Numbered from the stretch's first letter, positions 16,762 through 24,255 are shown. The stretch: 33,721 bases of DNA from Saprospiraceae bacterium UBA6168 (GCA_002435785.1 DIUC01000019.1:1-33721), one strand, 5' to 3'. The notes: generated by a model not told the origin, from the letters alone. Program-made: numbers and translations.

Positions 16762-16875
16762 CGGGTGGATTCCTGTGTTTACGTTATGCCGCAACATTTT
16801 TTTAGGAAGAAAGACCTCAGTATAAGGTCAATTGTGACGTCTTCGTGGCCACTGAAGGGTTTGGGGCTGCGCTTT

Positions 16876-18300
16876 TTATTCGAGTTCGGCGATTTTTTCT
16901 TTGAGCCAGTTCATAGATGCTATGCCTTTTGGTTCGGCTTCCAAAACTTCTTTCTTTAACTTTTCAATGGCAATTTTGTCGCCTGGGATAATTTTTGTGA
17001 GGTGTTTTGTGAATTTTATAAGATTAGTGTAGTGAATTCGTTTGGCAGCCGAGAAGTCTTTATGTCTATTGAGGTACGTTCTGAAACTGTCCATTAATGA
17101 ATAGAGCGGTTCAACTTCGTCCATTTCATAGTAAGTCATCAATAGGAATGCTTTTGAGTTAAGATTATAAGTAAAATCTTCATATTCAATGGTTTGTAGG
17201 GTGCTTATCACTTGGTCATATTTCTTTTGATAAAAGAAAAGTTGAGCTAAATTAAATGACACAGCATTTTCTCGCATGGATTCTGGTAAATATGCCTTAT
17301 ACCTATTAATGAATTCCTCAGTCCATTGAAATTTTCCAAGCCTTAGGGCTATGACTACTATGTTTCTAAAATGCCAAGGAGAGAGCTCACCATCTGTAAG
17401 CAATAATTGCTTTTCGAGCAAAATCACAAAAACATTGAAATACTCTTCCAAGAACTGTTGGCTGCCTTGATTAAGCTTTTTTACACAGTAGTTCAAAGCT
17501 GCCTGATAGATGAATTCTGCTTCATTTCTTGGAAAAAGGTCACCAAACTTTTCGAGCGTAGCCATCAATTTGAAATAGTGGGCGGTATTTTCTGCCTCCA
17601 CATAAGTCAAATAAATTTGATAGTAAACTGAGATAGGTGGTACGTCTTCAAATCCAATTCTTTCAATTTGTGCAGCTATTTCATCCATGAAAAGAAGGGT
17701 GTACTCATGTGAAACAAGAATCTTTTGGCTTAGTACAGAACAAGCAAACCGAAGCTTTTCCGCGATGAAAAACCGGTCTAAGTTGTTCAAAACAGCCTCC
17801 TCATTTTTTTTTGAAGTCCTATTGTGCTCCAACCCTAACAAATCAAAGTAGTTTTTCTCAACTTGGTATTGGGAGAGGTAATAGGTTGCAGTGCGGTAAA
17901 GTTGTTGCTCCGTCAATCGCCTTGCCGTTTTCATGGTGCTGTTGTAGAGCTTCTCCAACTTTTTTTTGGCCACTGCCTCGATTAGGTAGGTAGCTTGGTG
18001 AATTGGGTTCTCTTCGAATATCTGCTGCGCCAAAAAATCTTCCACCAGCTTGAGCAAATCGGAGCAATTTTTGCGGAACAGTACATCGTCGTAAGACTCG
18101 CCAAGATAGATTTTGTTCCAAAGATTAATTTTCTCCAAATCTGTTTGTGATTTCTCATTGATGTGCGAAATCAGCAAGTCAAAAAGCAAAACCAAGGCCT
18201 CGTTTCTGTTGAAATAGGGGGAAGACAAAAATTTTTTGAGCCTATTTTGCTCATATTTGTCAAAATTGTAAAGTATGGAATAGAGTTTGCTATTTTGCAT
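16876..18300 (-). CDS. helical protein of unknown function, 474 residues
   Basis: I cannot assign this protein to a family. It has no signal peptide or membrane segment, so it is probably cytoplasmic. The sequence is rich in Leu, Lys, Glu and Tyr and looks all-helical throughout, with TPR-like spacing of aromatic residues in the second half (for example around 'FFYQKKYDQVISTLQTIEYEDF'). The start 'MQNSKLYSILYNFDKYEQNR' is followed by 'LKKFLSSPYFNRNEALVLLF'. Its base composition is more AT-rich than the flanking genes. It is monocistronic, driven by the best-matching promoter in the window (18420-18451). A scaffold or protein-interaction role is a guess from the repeat-like helices. Confidence 0.8.
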   Translation of the reverse strand: MQNSKLYSILYNFDKYEQNRLKKFLSSPYFNRNEALVLLFDLLISHINEKSQTDLEKINLWNKIYLGESYDDVLFRKNCSDLLKLVEDFLAQQIFEENPIHQATYLIEAVAKKKLEKLYNSTMKTARRLTEQQLYRTATYYLSQYQVEKNYFDLLGLEHNRTSKKNEEAVLNNLDRFFIAEKLRFACSVLSQKILVSHEYTLLFMDEIAAQIERIGFEDVPPISVYYQIYLTYVEAENTAHYFKLMATLEKFGDLFPRNEAEFIYQAALNYCVKKLNQGSQQFLEEYFNVFVILLEKQLLLTDGELSPWHFRNIVVIALRLGKFQWTEEFINRYKAYLPESMRENAVSFNLAQLFFYQKKYDQVISTLQTIEYEDFTYNLNSKAFLLMTYYEMDEVEPLYSLMDSFRTYLNRHKDFSAAKRIHYTNLIKFTKHLTKIIPGDKIAIEKLKKEVLEAEPKGIASMNWLKEKIAELE

Positions 18301-18419
18301 TTTAGAAAAAAGTTTCTAACTTAGAGCTTTGGTTCATTCTGATTTCTACTGGGAAACCCAAATTCAACATTTTGTCGTTTAGGTTGAACCAAAAAGATGA
18401 AGTGAAAAGCAAAGTTTTT

Positions 18420-18451
18420 CAAAAATAGGTGAAAATAAAAAATTTCACAAA
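18420..18451 (-). promoter_or_regulatory. Bacteroidota-type promoter for the 474-residue protein
   Basis: On the minus strand TTTG (complement of 18448-18451) is followed after 20 nt by TATTTTTG (complement of 18420-18427). Both boxes and the spacing match the Bacteroidota consensus TTTG-N19-21-TAnnTTTG. The predicted leader is about 110 nt. Confidence 0.7.
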
Positions 18452-18487
18452 GTCTATTTTTGAATTTGTTAGAAATATTTCGTAAGA

Positions 18488-18502
18488 TATTGATTATCAA
18501 TA
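18488..18502. promoter_or_regulatory. 15-bp palindrome, possible operator
   Basis: TATTGAT-T-ATCAATA is a perfect 7+1+7 palindrome in the divergent spacer. Such a compact dyad is typical of dimeric regulator sites, but AT-rich palindromes also arise by chance. Confidence 0.35.
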
Positions 18503-18668
18503 CTTTGTGAGTTAATTTGATTCCACACGAATACTGAATAATTTTTCACACCCGGAATTTTTTGTGTTTGTTGTTTATTGATTTCCGGCTTAGACTTGTA
18601 CCACGAATTTAGAATAGCAACTTCGACGGGGAAAAGGCTCGTAACAGACTTGAGACACTTAATTAGCA

Positions 18669-21257
18669 ATGAAAATCCACGAATCCATGAATGTACCGTT
18701 CTACAAAAAAAAATTTTTTCTGATTGTGCTGGCAAGTTGCTGGCTTTTTTCGGAGGCGATAGGGCAGACACCCACCATTGAGGTGTTCCAAGAATCTGTT
18801 CTGAAAAATGGGGTCTTTTCCCACCAGTTCAACCACTACCACGCCTCGGTTCGGCCTCAACGCAATGTGACTGGCAACCACGGAACTTCCTACTTCAATC
18901 CTTCCAACAATGGCAACAACAATGGTCCTTTCGGGGCCAAGGGTTATCCAGCAGTAAACAACTTTTTTTACAAACCTAATACCGACTTCATAGGCAGGGA
19001 TACAGTGGTTGTTGAATTTTACAAACAGTATGGCAACGGGAGCAATCAAGTTGCTCGCAAGATTTTTTATTTTACGGTGGTTCCTTCCTTTTTGAAGGCT
19101 GAGAATGATTTTGTTTCAACCCTTCAGGGGCAGTCCATCGAAATACCTGTGTTGATAAACGACATTGGCAATGGCACCAATCAGGTCATCGCTGGCATCA
19201 CCAATATCAACAATGGTTCAGCCGTGATGACATCCGGAAACACCAAGGTTTTGTTTACACCAGAAGCTGGTTTTACGGGAATCGCAAACTTGAACTATTC
19301 GATATGCGATGCCCAAGGTTCTTGTTCTTTTGCCGTCGTCAATATTTGTGTGGTTCCAGCCAATCCGCCTGCCCACGATACCATTCTGTTGTTCACCAAC
19401 AAGGATGTGCCGCAAGTGGTGCTTTCCGACATGAACAGCGGGTTTTATGTGACAGGCTATCCTTCTCATGGCAGTTTGGATACCCTCCAAACCTTGGTCT
19501 ATGTTCCCAACCAAGGCTATACAGGTGCTGACCAAATCGGATTCGAAAATGCCAATGGAGATACCCGGGTAGTCCAAATTAGGGTATTCAATGTGCCTAC
19601 TGCCAGCAATTTGTTGTTCAACGATATCGTCTTCACCCCCAAGAATGAGGTGATTGATGAAATCCACTTGTTGGACAACGACAACGGTGCTACTTACCTC
19701 GTAAACGTCAGTGTAGTTGGCGGCACTACCACCGAAAAAGGGGGAACCTTGGTGTATTTGCCCAACATCGGCAAAGGGGTGTATCGCTACACACCACCGA
19801 CAGGGTTTCAAGGGGTGGACAAGTTTCGCTACCGTGCCATGGCACCGAACAACCCTTATGATACGGCCACGTGCTACATCATTGTGGATGACCTGAACCC
19901 CGTCCTGCCTGTTTTTAACATCACCACACCCAGGAATACGCCGCTGGTATTGGGCGACCACTTGCCTTTTGGTGGATACACCTATACCCAAATAAACGAA
20001 GGCCAAGGTTCCGTCACTTTCTATCCGGGTTTGAACACCGTTACCAGTGGGTTTGGCCAAGAATTTACCGGCGTGAACATGTTGGTGTACGAGCCAGTAG
20101 CGGATACAACCGGGGTTGACGAGTTTGAGTTTGAGTATTGCGCAAATGGCATTCCCGGCGGGTGCCGATTGGTCAAGGTGGTAGTCAACATTGTCGAAAT
20201 CAGCAACCCTCAGGCACCTGTGCTTTGCGCTGGAAAATCTTGCGTCTGGGCTGGTGATACCAACATGGATGGCATGGTGGATGTACGGGACGTATTGCCC
20301 ATCGGAATGTGCATGGGCGAGGTTGGTGTTACCCGCACCAACGGTTCAGTGGCCTGGTACGGGCAGCATGCCAACAATTGGAACAGCCTCTTTGTGACGG
20401 GGCTTGGCTACGACCCCAAGCACATAGATTCGGACGGTGATGGTATCATCAGCTCCTTGGATACAGCAGCCATCGGTGAATTCTATGGCAATTACCACAA
20501 CTTGACACCTACACCAGTGGAAGCGCTGTCTGACCTTCCATTTTATATTGAAGAGCCTAATTTTCCACAAAACCTGGAAGTTGGTGATGTATTTTATGCG
20601 CCGATAGGTCTTGGCAATGCAAGTTTTCCTGCCATCAATGCTTACGGCTTGGCCTTTGAACTGCTTTATGACCCCGCTATTTTTGAAGTCAATATCCTAT
20701 TCAACGACAATACCTGGATGGACTATAATTCACCCATCCTTTCCAAAACACAAAGGCCACTGGCTGGTAAAATAGATGCAGCCTATACCCGCACCAGTGG
20801 GGTGGCAGCAAGTGGGTTTGGGCATATTGGAGTAGCTGAATTTATTGTGATTGATGATGTTTCAGGTGGGCGTCCAGATAAATTGAATTCCAAAGTCACC
20901 CTTAACTCCCTCGGCCTAATGAACGGCAATGGCCAGACCCTCGGACTGGGCGGTGATGGCTTTACCATCGAACTGGGTGGTAGCGGGAAGAAGGAAGTGA
21001 AACCAGTGGCAGAAGACCAGCTTATCGTCTATCCCAACCCAGCCAGCCAAGCCTTTACGCTTCACCTTAATGGTTTCGGCCACGAAATGGAGCGGGTGAT
21101 GGTTTACAGTATGACTGGAGGGCTGGTATATGACTCTGGCAAGATGACGGCCAAGCGCATGATGGTGAACGTTGCTGATTTTGCGACTGGTGTTTACACC
21201 GTCAAGGTACTTGCCAATGGAGAAGTCCTGAACAAGAAGATAGAAGTGATTCGATAA
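18669..21257 (+). CDS. large T9SS-secreted adhesin-like protein with dockerin-like and cohesin-like modules
   Basis: The 862-residue protein has a signal peptide (ending near residue 33, 'EAIGQ'; ATG 18687 is an alternative start). About five tandem Ig/cadherin-like domains follow (about 35-515), each with a 'FxP..GFxGxDxFxY'-like end. A dockerin-type pair of calcium loops comes next: 'DTNMDGMVDVRD' (about 530) and 'DSDGDGIISSLD' (about 587). Then a cohesin-like beta-sandwich (about 627-773, 'FPAINAYGLAFELLYDPAIFEV') and a type A T9SS sorting domain (about 785-862, 'LIVYPNPASQAF'). It is probably anchored at the cell surface or released, and may bind partners through the dockerin/cohesin part. 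No catalytic domain is seen. A 13-bp hairpin follows its stop codon. Confidence 0.85.
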   Translation: MKIHESMNVPFYKKKFFLIVLASCWLFSEAIGQTPTIEVFQESVLKNGVFSHQFNHYHASVRPQRNVTGNHGTSYFNPSNNGNNNGPFGAKGYPAVNNFFYKPNTDFIGRDTVVVEFYKQYGNGSNQVARKIFYFTVVPSFLKAENDFVSTLQGQSIEIPVLINDIGNGTNQVIAGITNINNGSAVMTSGNTKVLFTPEAGFTGIANLNYSICDAQGSCSFAVVNICVVPANPPAHDTILLFTNKDVPQVVLSDMNSGFYVTGYPSHGSLDTLQTLVYVPNQGYTGADQIGFENANGDTRVVQIRVFNVPTASNLLFNDIVFTPKNEVIDEIHLLDNDNGATYLVNVSVVGGTTTEKGGTLVYLPNIGKGVYRYTPPTGFQGVDKFRYRAMAPNNPYDTATCYIIVDDLNPVLPVFNITTPRNTPLVLGDHLPFGGYTYTQINEGQGSVTFYPGLNTVTSGFGQEFTGVNMLVYEPVADTTGVDEFEFEYCANGIPGGCRLVKVVVNIVEISNPQAPVLCAGKSCVWAGDTNMDGMVDVRDVLPIGMCMGEVGVTRTNGSVAWYGQHANNWNSLFVTGLGYDPKHIDSDGDGIISSLDTAAIGEFYGNYHNLTPTPVEALSDLPFYIEEPNFPQNLEVGDVFYAPIGLGNASFPAINAYGLAFELLYDPAIFEVNILFNDNTWMDYNSPILSKTQRPLAGKIDAAYTRTSGVAASGFGHIGVAEFIVIDDVSGGRPDKLNSKVTLNSLGLMNGNGQTLGLGGDGFTIELGGSGKKEVKPVAEDQLIVYPNPASQAFTLHLNGFGHEMERVMVYSMTGGLVYDSGKMTAKRMMVNVADFATGVYTVKVLANGEVLNKKIEVIR

Positions 21258-21267
21258 TTTTAGAGAG

Positions 21268-21303
21268 AGCGGATTACTAACTCTCAGGGTTTAGTAATCC
21301 GCT
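21268..21303 (+). terminator. 3' hairpin of the adhesin-like gene
   Basis: A perfect 13-bp stem (AGCGGATTACTAA 21268-21280 with TTAGTAATCCGCT 21291-21303) closes a 10-nt loop 10 bp after the stop codon. No T tract follows, so it may stabilise the mRNA end rather than terminate by itself. Confidence 0.55.
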
Positions 21304-21366
21304 AACCAACAACCCTTTAGAACGAAAGACATTATTCATATTCGTGGAATTTTATCATTGCTAGTG

Positions 21367-21395
21367 AGTCGCACCGTTTGTGCGACTTTTTTTTT
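21367..21395 (+). terminator. intrinsic terminator
   Basis: Stem AGTCGCAC / GTGCGACT (21367-21374 with 21380-21387), 5-nt loop, followed by nine T (21387-21395). The 30 bp before it weakly resemble the repeated element of the array. Confidence 0.75.
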
Positions 21396-21686
21396 GCTAT
21401 CAGCCCACCTCTTTTTCCCATCTTTTTTTAGATTTCCCCTTTTTTTAATTAAGGTTATTTTCACAATTCTTAACGAACAAAATCTCTATTTCAATTGTAT
21501 TTAATTGAAAAGCAAGCGATTAGCAGAAATGAGCTTAAACAATTTAGTAATATAAAAATATTACAAGCCCATAATTTTGTCTTTGGCTAAGGCGTTTCAT
21601 GCTTGCATATTTGTATCGTGAAAGATGGATAACGAGGGGAGCGACAAGATTTCCCGCAAAAAGAAGTGGGAACCACAAATTTGAAT

Positions 21687-21715
21687 ATGTTCATGGGATT
21701 ATAATTTGTTAATAG
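21687..21715 (+). repeat. repeat element, copy 1
   Basis: A 29-nt element running from ATG at 21687 to AATAG at 21715. It is identical to copy 2 over all 29 positions. It reads ATG TTC ATG GGA TTA TAA in the first frame. The hairpin at 21715-21750 follows without a gap. Confidence 0.8.
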
Positions 21716-21750
21716 CAGGCCGCATTGGTTTTAAGCGGTCTGCTGTTTTT
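21715..21750 (+). terminator. hairpin of unit 1
   Basis: GCAGGCCGC (21715-21723) pairs with GCGGTCTGC (21735-21743) over 9 bp including one G-U pair, with an 11-nt loop, followed by TGTTTTT. Confidence 0.65.
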
Positions 21751-21828
21751 CACCTCAAAAGTAGGGGTGAACGGTCGAAGGAAGACAAAGGGGAGAATGG
21801 AAGTGGATTCGACCAACTTGATTAGATT

Positions 21829-21857
21829 ATGTTCATGGGATTATAATTTGTTAATAG
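21829..21857 (+). repeat. repeat element, copy 2
   Basis: A 29-nt element identical to copy 1. Similarity begins exactly at the ATG and ends just before the hairpin; the flanks differ completely. Confidence 0.8.
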
Positions 21858-21858
21858 T

Positions 21859-21896
21859 GGGTCGTCCCATCTCTGTTTGGGGGCGGCTCTCTATTT
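21859..21896 (+). terminator. hairpin of unit 2
   Basis: GGGTCGTCCC (21859-21868) pairs with GGGGCGGCTC-type sequence (21880-21889) over 10 bp with three G-U pairs and an 11-nt loop, followed by TCTATTTT. The sequence differs from unit 1 but the shape is the same. Confidence 0.5.
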
Positions 21897-21956
21897 TCTT
21901 TAAAGTTGCCAATGGCAATTGCAATCCTTTAAAAATAGATTCCCTTCGGGGATGAC

Positions 21957-21987
21957 AAAAAAAAGGCTGACTTCTTACAAGTCAGCC
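21957..21987 (-). terminator. minus-strand intrinsic terminator inside the array
   Basis: A perfect 9-bp stem GGCTGACTT / AAGTCAGCC (21965-21973 with 21979-21987) with a 5-nt loop. It is preceded on the plus strand by eight A, which become a U8 tail on the minus strand. It implies transcription entering the array from the right or an antisense RNA. Confidence 0.65.
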
Positions 21988-22000
21988 CTCAGTTTAGGAC

Positions 22001-22029
22001 ATGTTCATGGGACTATAATTTGCAAATAG
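22001..22029 (+). repeat. repeat element, copy 3
   Basis: It matches copies 1 and 2 at 26 of 29 positions. The single change within the first five codons turns TTA into CTA, both Leu. The sequence after it folds only weakly (GAAGT 22043-22047 with ACTTC 22057-22061), so this unit lacks a good terminator. Confidence 0.7.
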
Positions 22030-22142
22030 CAAGCGTTCTGTCGAAGTATGTTTGAAACTTCTTGGCGCTAAGGTAACGGCATTTGTGGGACACCACCAAG
22101 CCTTTCAAATTATTTTTAGAAAAAAGATTATTTGTTTTGGAT

Positions 22143-22167
22143 ATGTTCATGGGATAATAATGTTAAG
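22143..22167 (+). repeat. repeat element, copy 4 (shortened)
   Basis: It matches the others over the first 13 nt, then has a substitution and a deletion of a few bases. The frame reads ATG TTC ATG GGA TAA. A strong terminator follows directly. Confidence 0.65.
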
Positions 22168-22196
22168 AGTCGTTCCTTTGGAACGACTTTTTTTTT
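22168..22196 (+). terminator. terminator of unit 4
   Basis: A perfect 9-bp stem AGTCGTTCC / GGAACGACT (22168-22176 with 22180-22188), a 3-nt loop and nine T. This is the strongest terminator of the series. Confidence 0.8.
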
Positions 22197-22296
22197 GTTA
22201 AACCGTGAACCATTCTTTTGTTTCAATGGTTTTACTTCCAAAAATCCAAATTTATACAAGGATTTACTTAGTTTTTAGTTGGTTTTATTTGTTAGC

Positions 22297-22329
22297 AAAG
22301 GGTGTGGTTCGTAGCCATGCCCTTTTTTT
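22297..22329 (+). terminator. terminator upstream of the oxidoreductase gene
   Basis: AAAGGGTGTGG (22297-22307) pairs with CCATGCCCTTT (22315-22325) over 11 bp with two G-U pairs, a 7-nt loop and a T7 tract (22323-22329). It isolates the next gene from transcription of the array. Confidence 0.7.
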
Positions 22330-22372
22330 GTAAAGGCCCTTCTGGAATTCTGTAATCATTTACCTTTGGTTC

Positions 22373-23338
22373 ATGAAAGCACTCGTATTAGAAGAAAAGA
22401 ATTTGCCACTGCGAACGGTAGAGGTAGCGCATCCCGTTGTCGGCAAAGGCCAAGTTTTGGTCGAACTCAAAGCAGCCAGCCTGAACCACCGGGATGTCTG
22501 GATAATGAAGGGGCAATACCCAGGGATAAAGTATCCATTGATTCTTGGTTCAGACGGCGCAGGTCTTTTGGACGGGAAAGAGGTGTTGATACAACCGGGT
22601 GTTGGCTGGGGCGACCATGAGGGTTTTCAAGGCAGTGGATACCAGATTCTCGGCTTGCCACAAAATGGCACTTTTGCGGAGGAGGTAGCAGTACAGCAGC
22701 AGCAGGTTTTTTCCAAACCAGCCCACTTGTCTATGGAGGAAGCTGCGGCATTGCCATTGGCAGGGCTTACCGCTTATCGGGTTCTGTTTGCACGTTGCAA
22801 GGCGCAGCCAGAAGAAAAAGTGCTTGTGACAGGAGCTGGTGGTGGCGTTGCGCTTTTTTGCATCCAATTTGCACTGAAAGCAGGGTTGGAAGTTTATGCC
22901 ACTTCTGGTGCTGATGAAAAAATAGCGAAAGCTAAAAAACTTGGGGTAGCTGGGGCTGTCAACTACAAAGTGGAAACTTGGGCGGAAAGCCTGAAAAGCC
23001 AATCAGGAGGATTTGATGTAATTATAGACGGAGCTGGTGGGACCAGTTTCAACCAACTTGTCAAGTTGTGCAACCCTGGAGCCAGGATTGGCATATACGG
23101 TGGCACTACCGGTTCAATTCCAAATTTCAGCCCTCAGCCCATTTTTTGGAAACAGTTGTCCATTCTCGGTTCAACGATGGGCAGCGACCGTGATTTTGCG
23201 AAGATGCTTGATTTTGTAAACCTTCACAAAATTGTACCCATAATAGATTCGGTGTTTAGGCTTGAGGAAGGCGATAGAGCATTTAAGCGGATGGAAGCGG
23301 GCGAGCAGTTTGGAAAAATCGTTATCAATATGGCGTAA
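22373..23338 (+). CDS. MDR-family zinc-independent alcohol dehydrogenase / quinone oxidoreductase
   Basis: The 321-residue protein has the medium-chain dehydrogenase/reductase layout. An N-terminal GroES-like domain includes 'ASLNHRDVWIMKGQYPG' (about 35-50) and 'LGSDGAG' (about 58-64). The Rossmann domain carries the nucleotide motif 'VTGAGGGVA' (about 148-156). The structural zinc Cys cluster is absent, which points to the NAD(P)H-dependent quinone/enone reductase branch. The substrate is unknown. A TACCTTTG box at 22361-22368 matches a -7 element so close to the ATG that a leaderless transcript would result; there is no -33 partner at the right distance. It shares a bidirectional terminator (23341-23372) with the convergent lipoprotein gene. 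Confidence 0.88.
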   Translation: MKALVLEEKNLPLRTVEVAHPVVGKGQVLVELKAASLNHRDVWIMKGQYPGIKYPLILGSDGAGLLDGKEVLIQPGVGWGDHEGFQGSGYQILGLPQNGTFAEEVAVQQQQVFSKPAHLSMEEAAALPLAGLTAYRVLFARCKAQPEEKVLVTGAGGGVALFCIQFALKAGLEVYATSGADEKIAKAKKLGVAGAVNYKVETWAESLKSQSGGFDVIIDGAGGTSFNQLVKLCNPGARIGIYGGTTGSIPNFSPQPIFWKQLSILGSTMGSDRDFAKMLDFVNLHKIVPIIDSVFRLEEGDRAFKRMEAGEQFGKIVINMA

Positions 23339-23340
23339 AA

Positions 23341-23372
23341 AAAACCGCTGTGTTCTTCACAGCGGTTTTTTT
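23341..23372. terminator. bidirectional intrinsic terminator
   Basis: A perfect stem AAACCGCTGTG / CACAGCGGTTT (23342-23352 with 23358-23368) closes a 5-nt loop, with A and T runs on the two sides. It serves the oxidoreductase gene and the convergent lipoprotein gene. Confidence 0.9.
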
Positions 23373-23391
23373 GATAGAAGGAATCGTGGTA

Positions 23392-23952
23392 TTACTTCTT
23401 ACCAGTAGTTGCCGGAGCAGCGCTTGCAGCCATAAAGTCCGCAAACATTTGTTGGGCATTGGAGGCAGTTGCCTTTACCTCGTTGAACTTGGTTTTCCAA
23501 CCTTCCAATTTGGAAGCCGCATCCGTATTGGCAGCGGTAAGGTCAGCGATTTGTGCAGGAACGTCTCCTTCAATTTTACCAGCAGCCAAGCCATCGTTAA
23601 GGGCTTTCATGGTGTTGCTTTTTTCTGTCCAAGAAGAAAGAAAACCATCAAGTTCCGCAGCTATGCCAGCGATGCCAGTAGAGCTGCCATTGGCAGCAGC
23701 TTGGATTTCAGCATACTTTGCCTTTGCAGTAGCGTCCCACTTAGCCATTGCTTCTGGTGCAACGGTCATGGCAGAAGCGGCATTGGCCCAAGAGGACTGC
23801 TCAGTTTTTAACATCGTGGCAAACTCGGTAACTTGTGAAGTTGTGCTGTCCCAAGTCTTGGAAAGCTCTTCAATTTGTGGTTTGAATTTAGCAACACTGT
23901 TGCAAGCGCCAAAAAGGAACGCAATGGCGACGAAAGTTAACACCTTTTTCAT
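23392..23952 (-). CDS. small Ala-rich helical lipoprotein of unknown function
   Basis: The 186-residue protein has a lipoprotein signal peptide with the lipobox 'LFGAC' (Cys about 17). The mature part is rich in Ala, Thr, Lys and Glu and appears entirely helical, without any predicted membrane segment after the anchor. A role at the periplasmic face of a membrane is likely, but no family is recognised. A -7-like TAATTTTG box lies 61-68 bp upstream (24013-24020), and the gene ends at a strong terminator. The high Ala content suggests a coiled-coil or four-helix fold. Confidence 0.8.
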   Translation of the reverse strand: MKKVLTFVAIAFLFGACNSVAKFKPQIEELSKTWDSTTSQVTEFATMLKTEQSSWANAASAMTVAPEAMAKWDATAKAKYAEIQAAANGSSTGIAGIAAELDGFLSSWTEKSNTMKALNDGLAAGKIEGDVPAQIADLTAANTDAASKLEGWKTKFNEVKATASNAQQMFADFMAASAAPATTGKK

Positions 23953-24012
23953 TGTAGAATTCTTTTAAGTTAAGTGAAGATAGAAATGGTTGATTTGCAA
24001 GAAATTGCGATG

Positions 24013-24046
24013 CAAAATTAGCAACCTTCTGCAATTTTATTGCAAC
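24013..24046 (-). promoter_or_regulatory. putative promoter for the lipoprotein gene
   Basis: On the minus strand GTTG (complement of 24043-24046) and TAATTTTG (complement of 24013-24020) are 22 nt apart, close to the Bacteroidota consensus. The leader would be about 55 nt. Confidence 0.45.
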
Positions 24047-24255
24047 ACGCTGAAATATAATTTTGTTCGATACAATTTGGATTGATTGCAGAGAAATTAT
24101 CCTTGGTTATCGGCTAAGATTTTGGAATAGTTCTAGATTTCGGAAACCGGATTCTCTGAATTTATTTGAATGAGAAGATAGGCTTAACCGTAGAGGAATT
24201 CTTGGCTTCGAAGAATTCCCTAAAGGACAGCGGATTTATATAAAGCCTCGTTTAG

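Larger units (their letters stand above)
18301..18668. other. divergent intergenic region, 368 bp
   Basis: This AT-rich spacer separates the 474-residue protein gene (minus) from the adhesin-like gene (plus). It holds the minus-strand promoter at 18420-18451, a plus-strand TATTTTTG box (18455-18462) overlapping that promoter's -33 side but without a TTTG partner, and a 15-bp palindrome at 18488-18502. No RNA gene or ORF is credible. Confidence 0.6.
21258..22372. other. 1.1-kb region with tandem element-plus-hairpin units
   Basis: The region has no credible conventional protein gene. It contains four copies of a 25-29 nt element (starts 21687, 21829, 22001, 22143; spacing 142, 172 and 142 bp). 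Copies 1, 2 and 4 lead directly into terminator-like hairpins whose sequences differ. Two more hairpins with T tracts (21367-21395, 22297-22329) flank the series and are preceded by weakly similar sequence. A terminator on the other strand lies at 21957-21987. Between units the sequence is unrelated. A small-RNA or minigene array is the reading I favour; nothing here matches an RNA family I can name. Confidence 0.6.

Noticed and set aside
21725..21955. 76-residue plus-strand frame across repeat copies 1-2
   Set aside because: It runs through terminator hairpins and repeat copy 2, and has no family-like composition; probably a chance frame.
21687..22167. CRISPR array
   Set aside because: Four repeats of 25-29 nt occur, but the spacing is 142-172 bp, each is tied to a terminator hairpin, and no cas gene is present.
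22361..22368. TACCTTTG as a standard promoter for the MDR oxidoreductase
   Set aside because: It lies only 4 bp from the ATG and has no TTTG box at 18-21 nt, so it is kept only as a possible leaderless start, not listed as a promoter.
24195..24219. Small RNA or terminator
   Set aside because: The 9-bp inverted repeat has no T tract or nearby promoter and contains two EcoRI-like GAATTC sites that favour self-pairing by chance.
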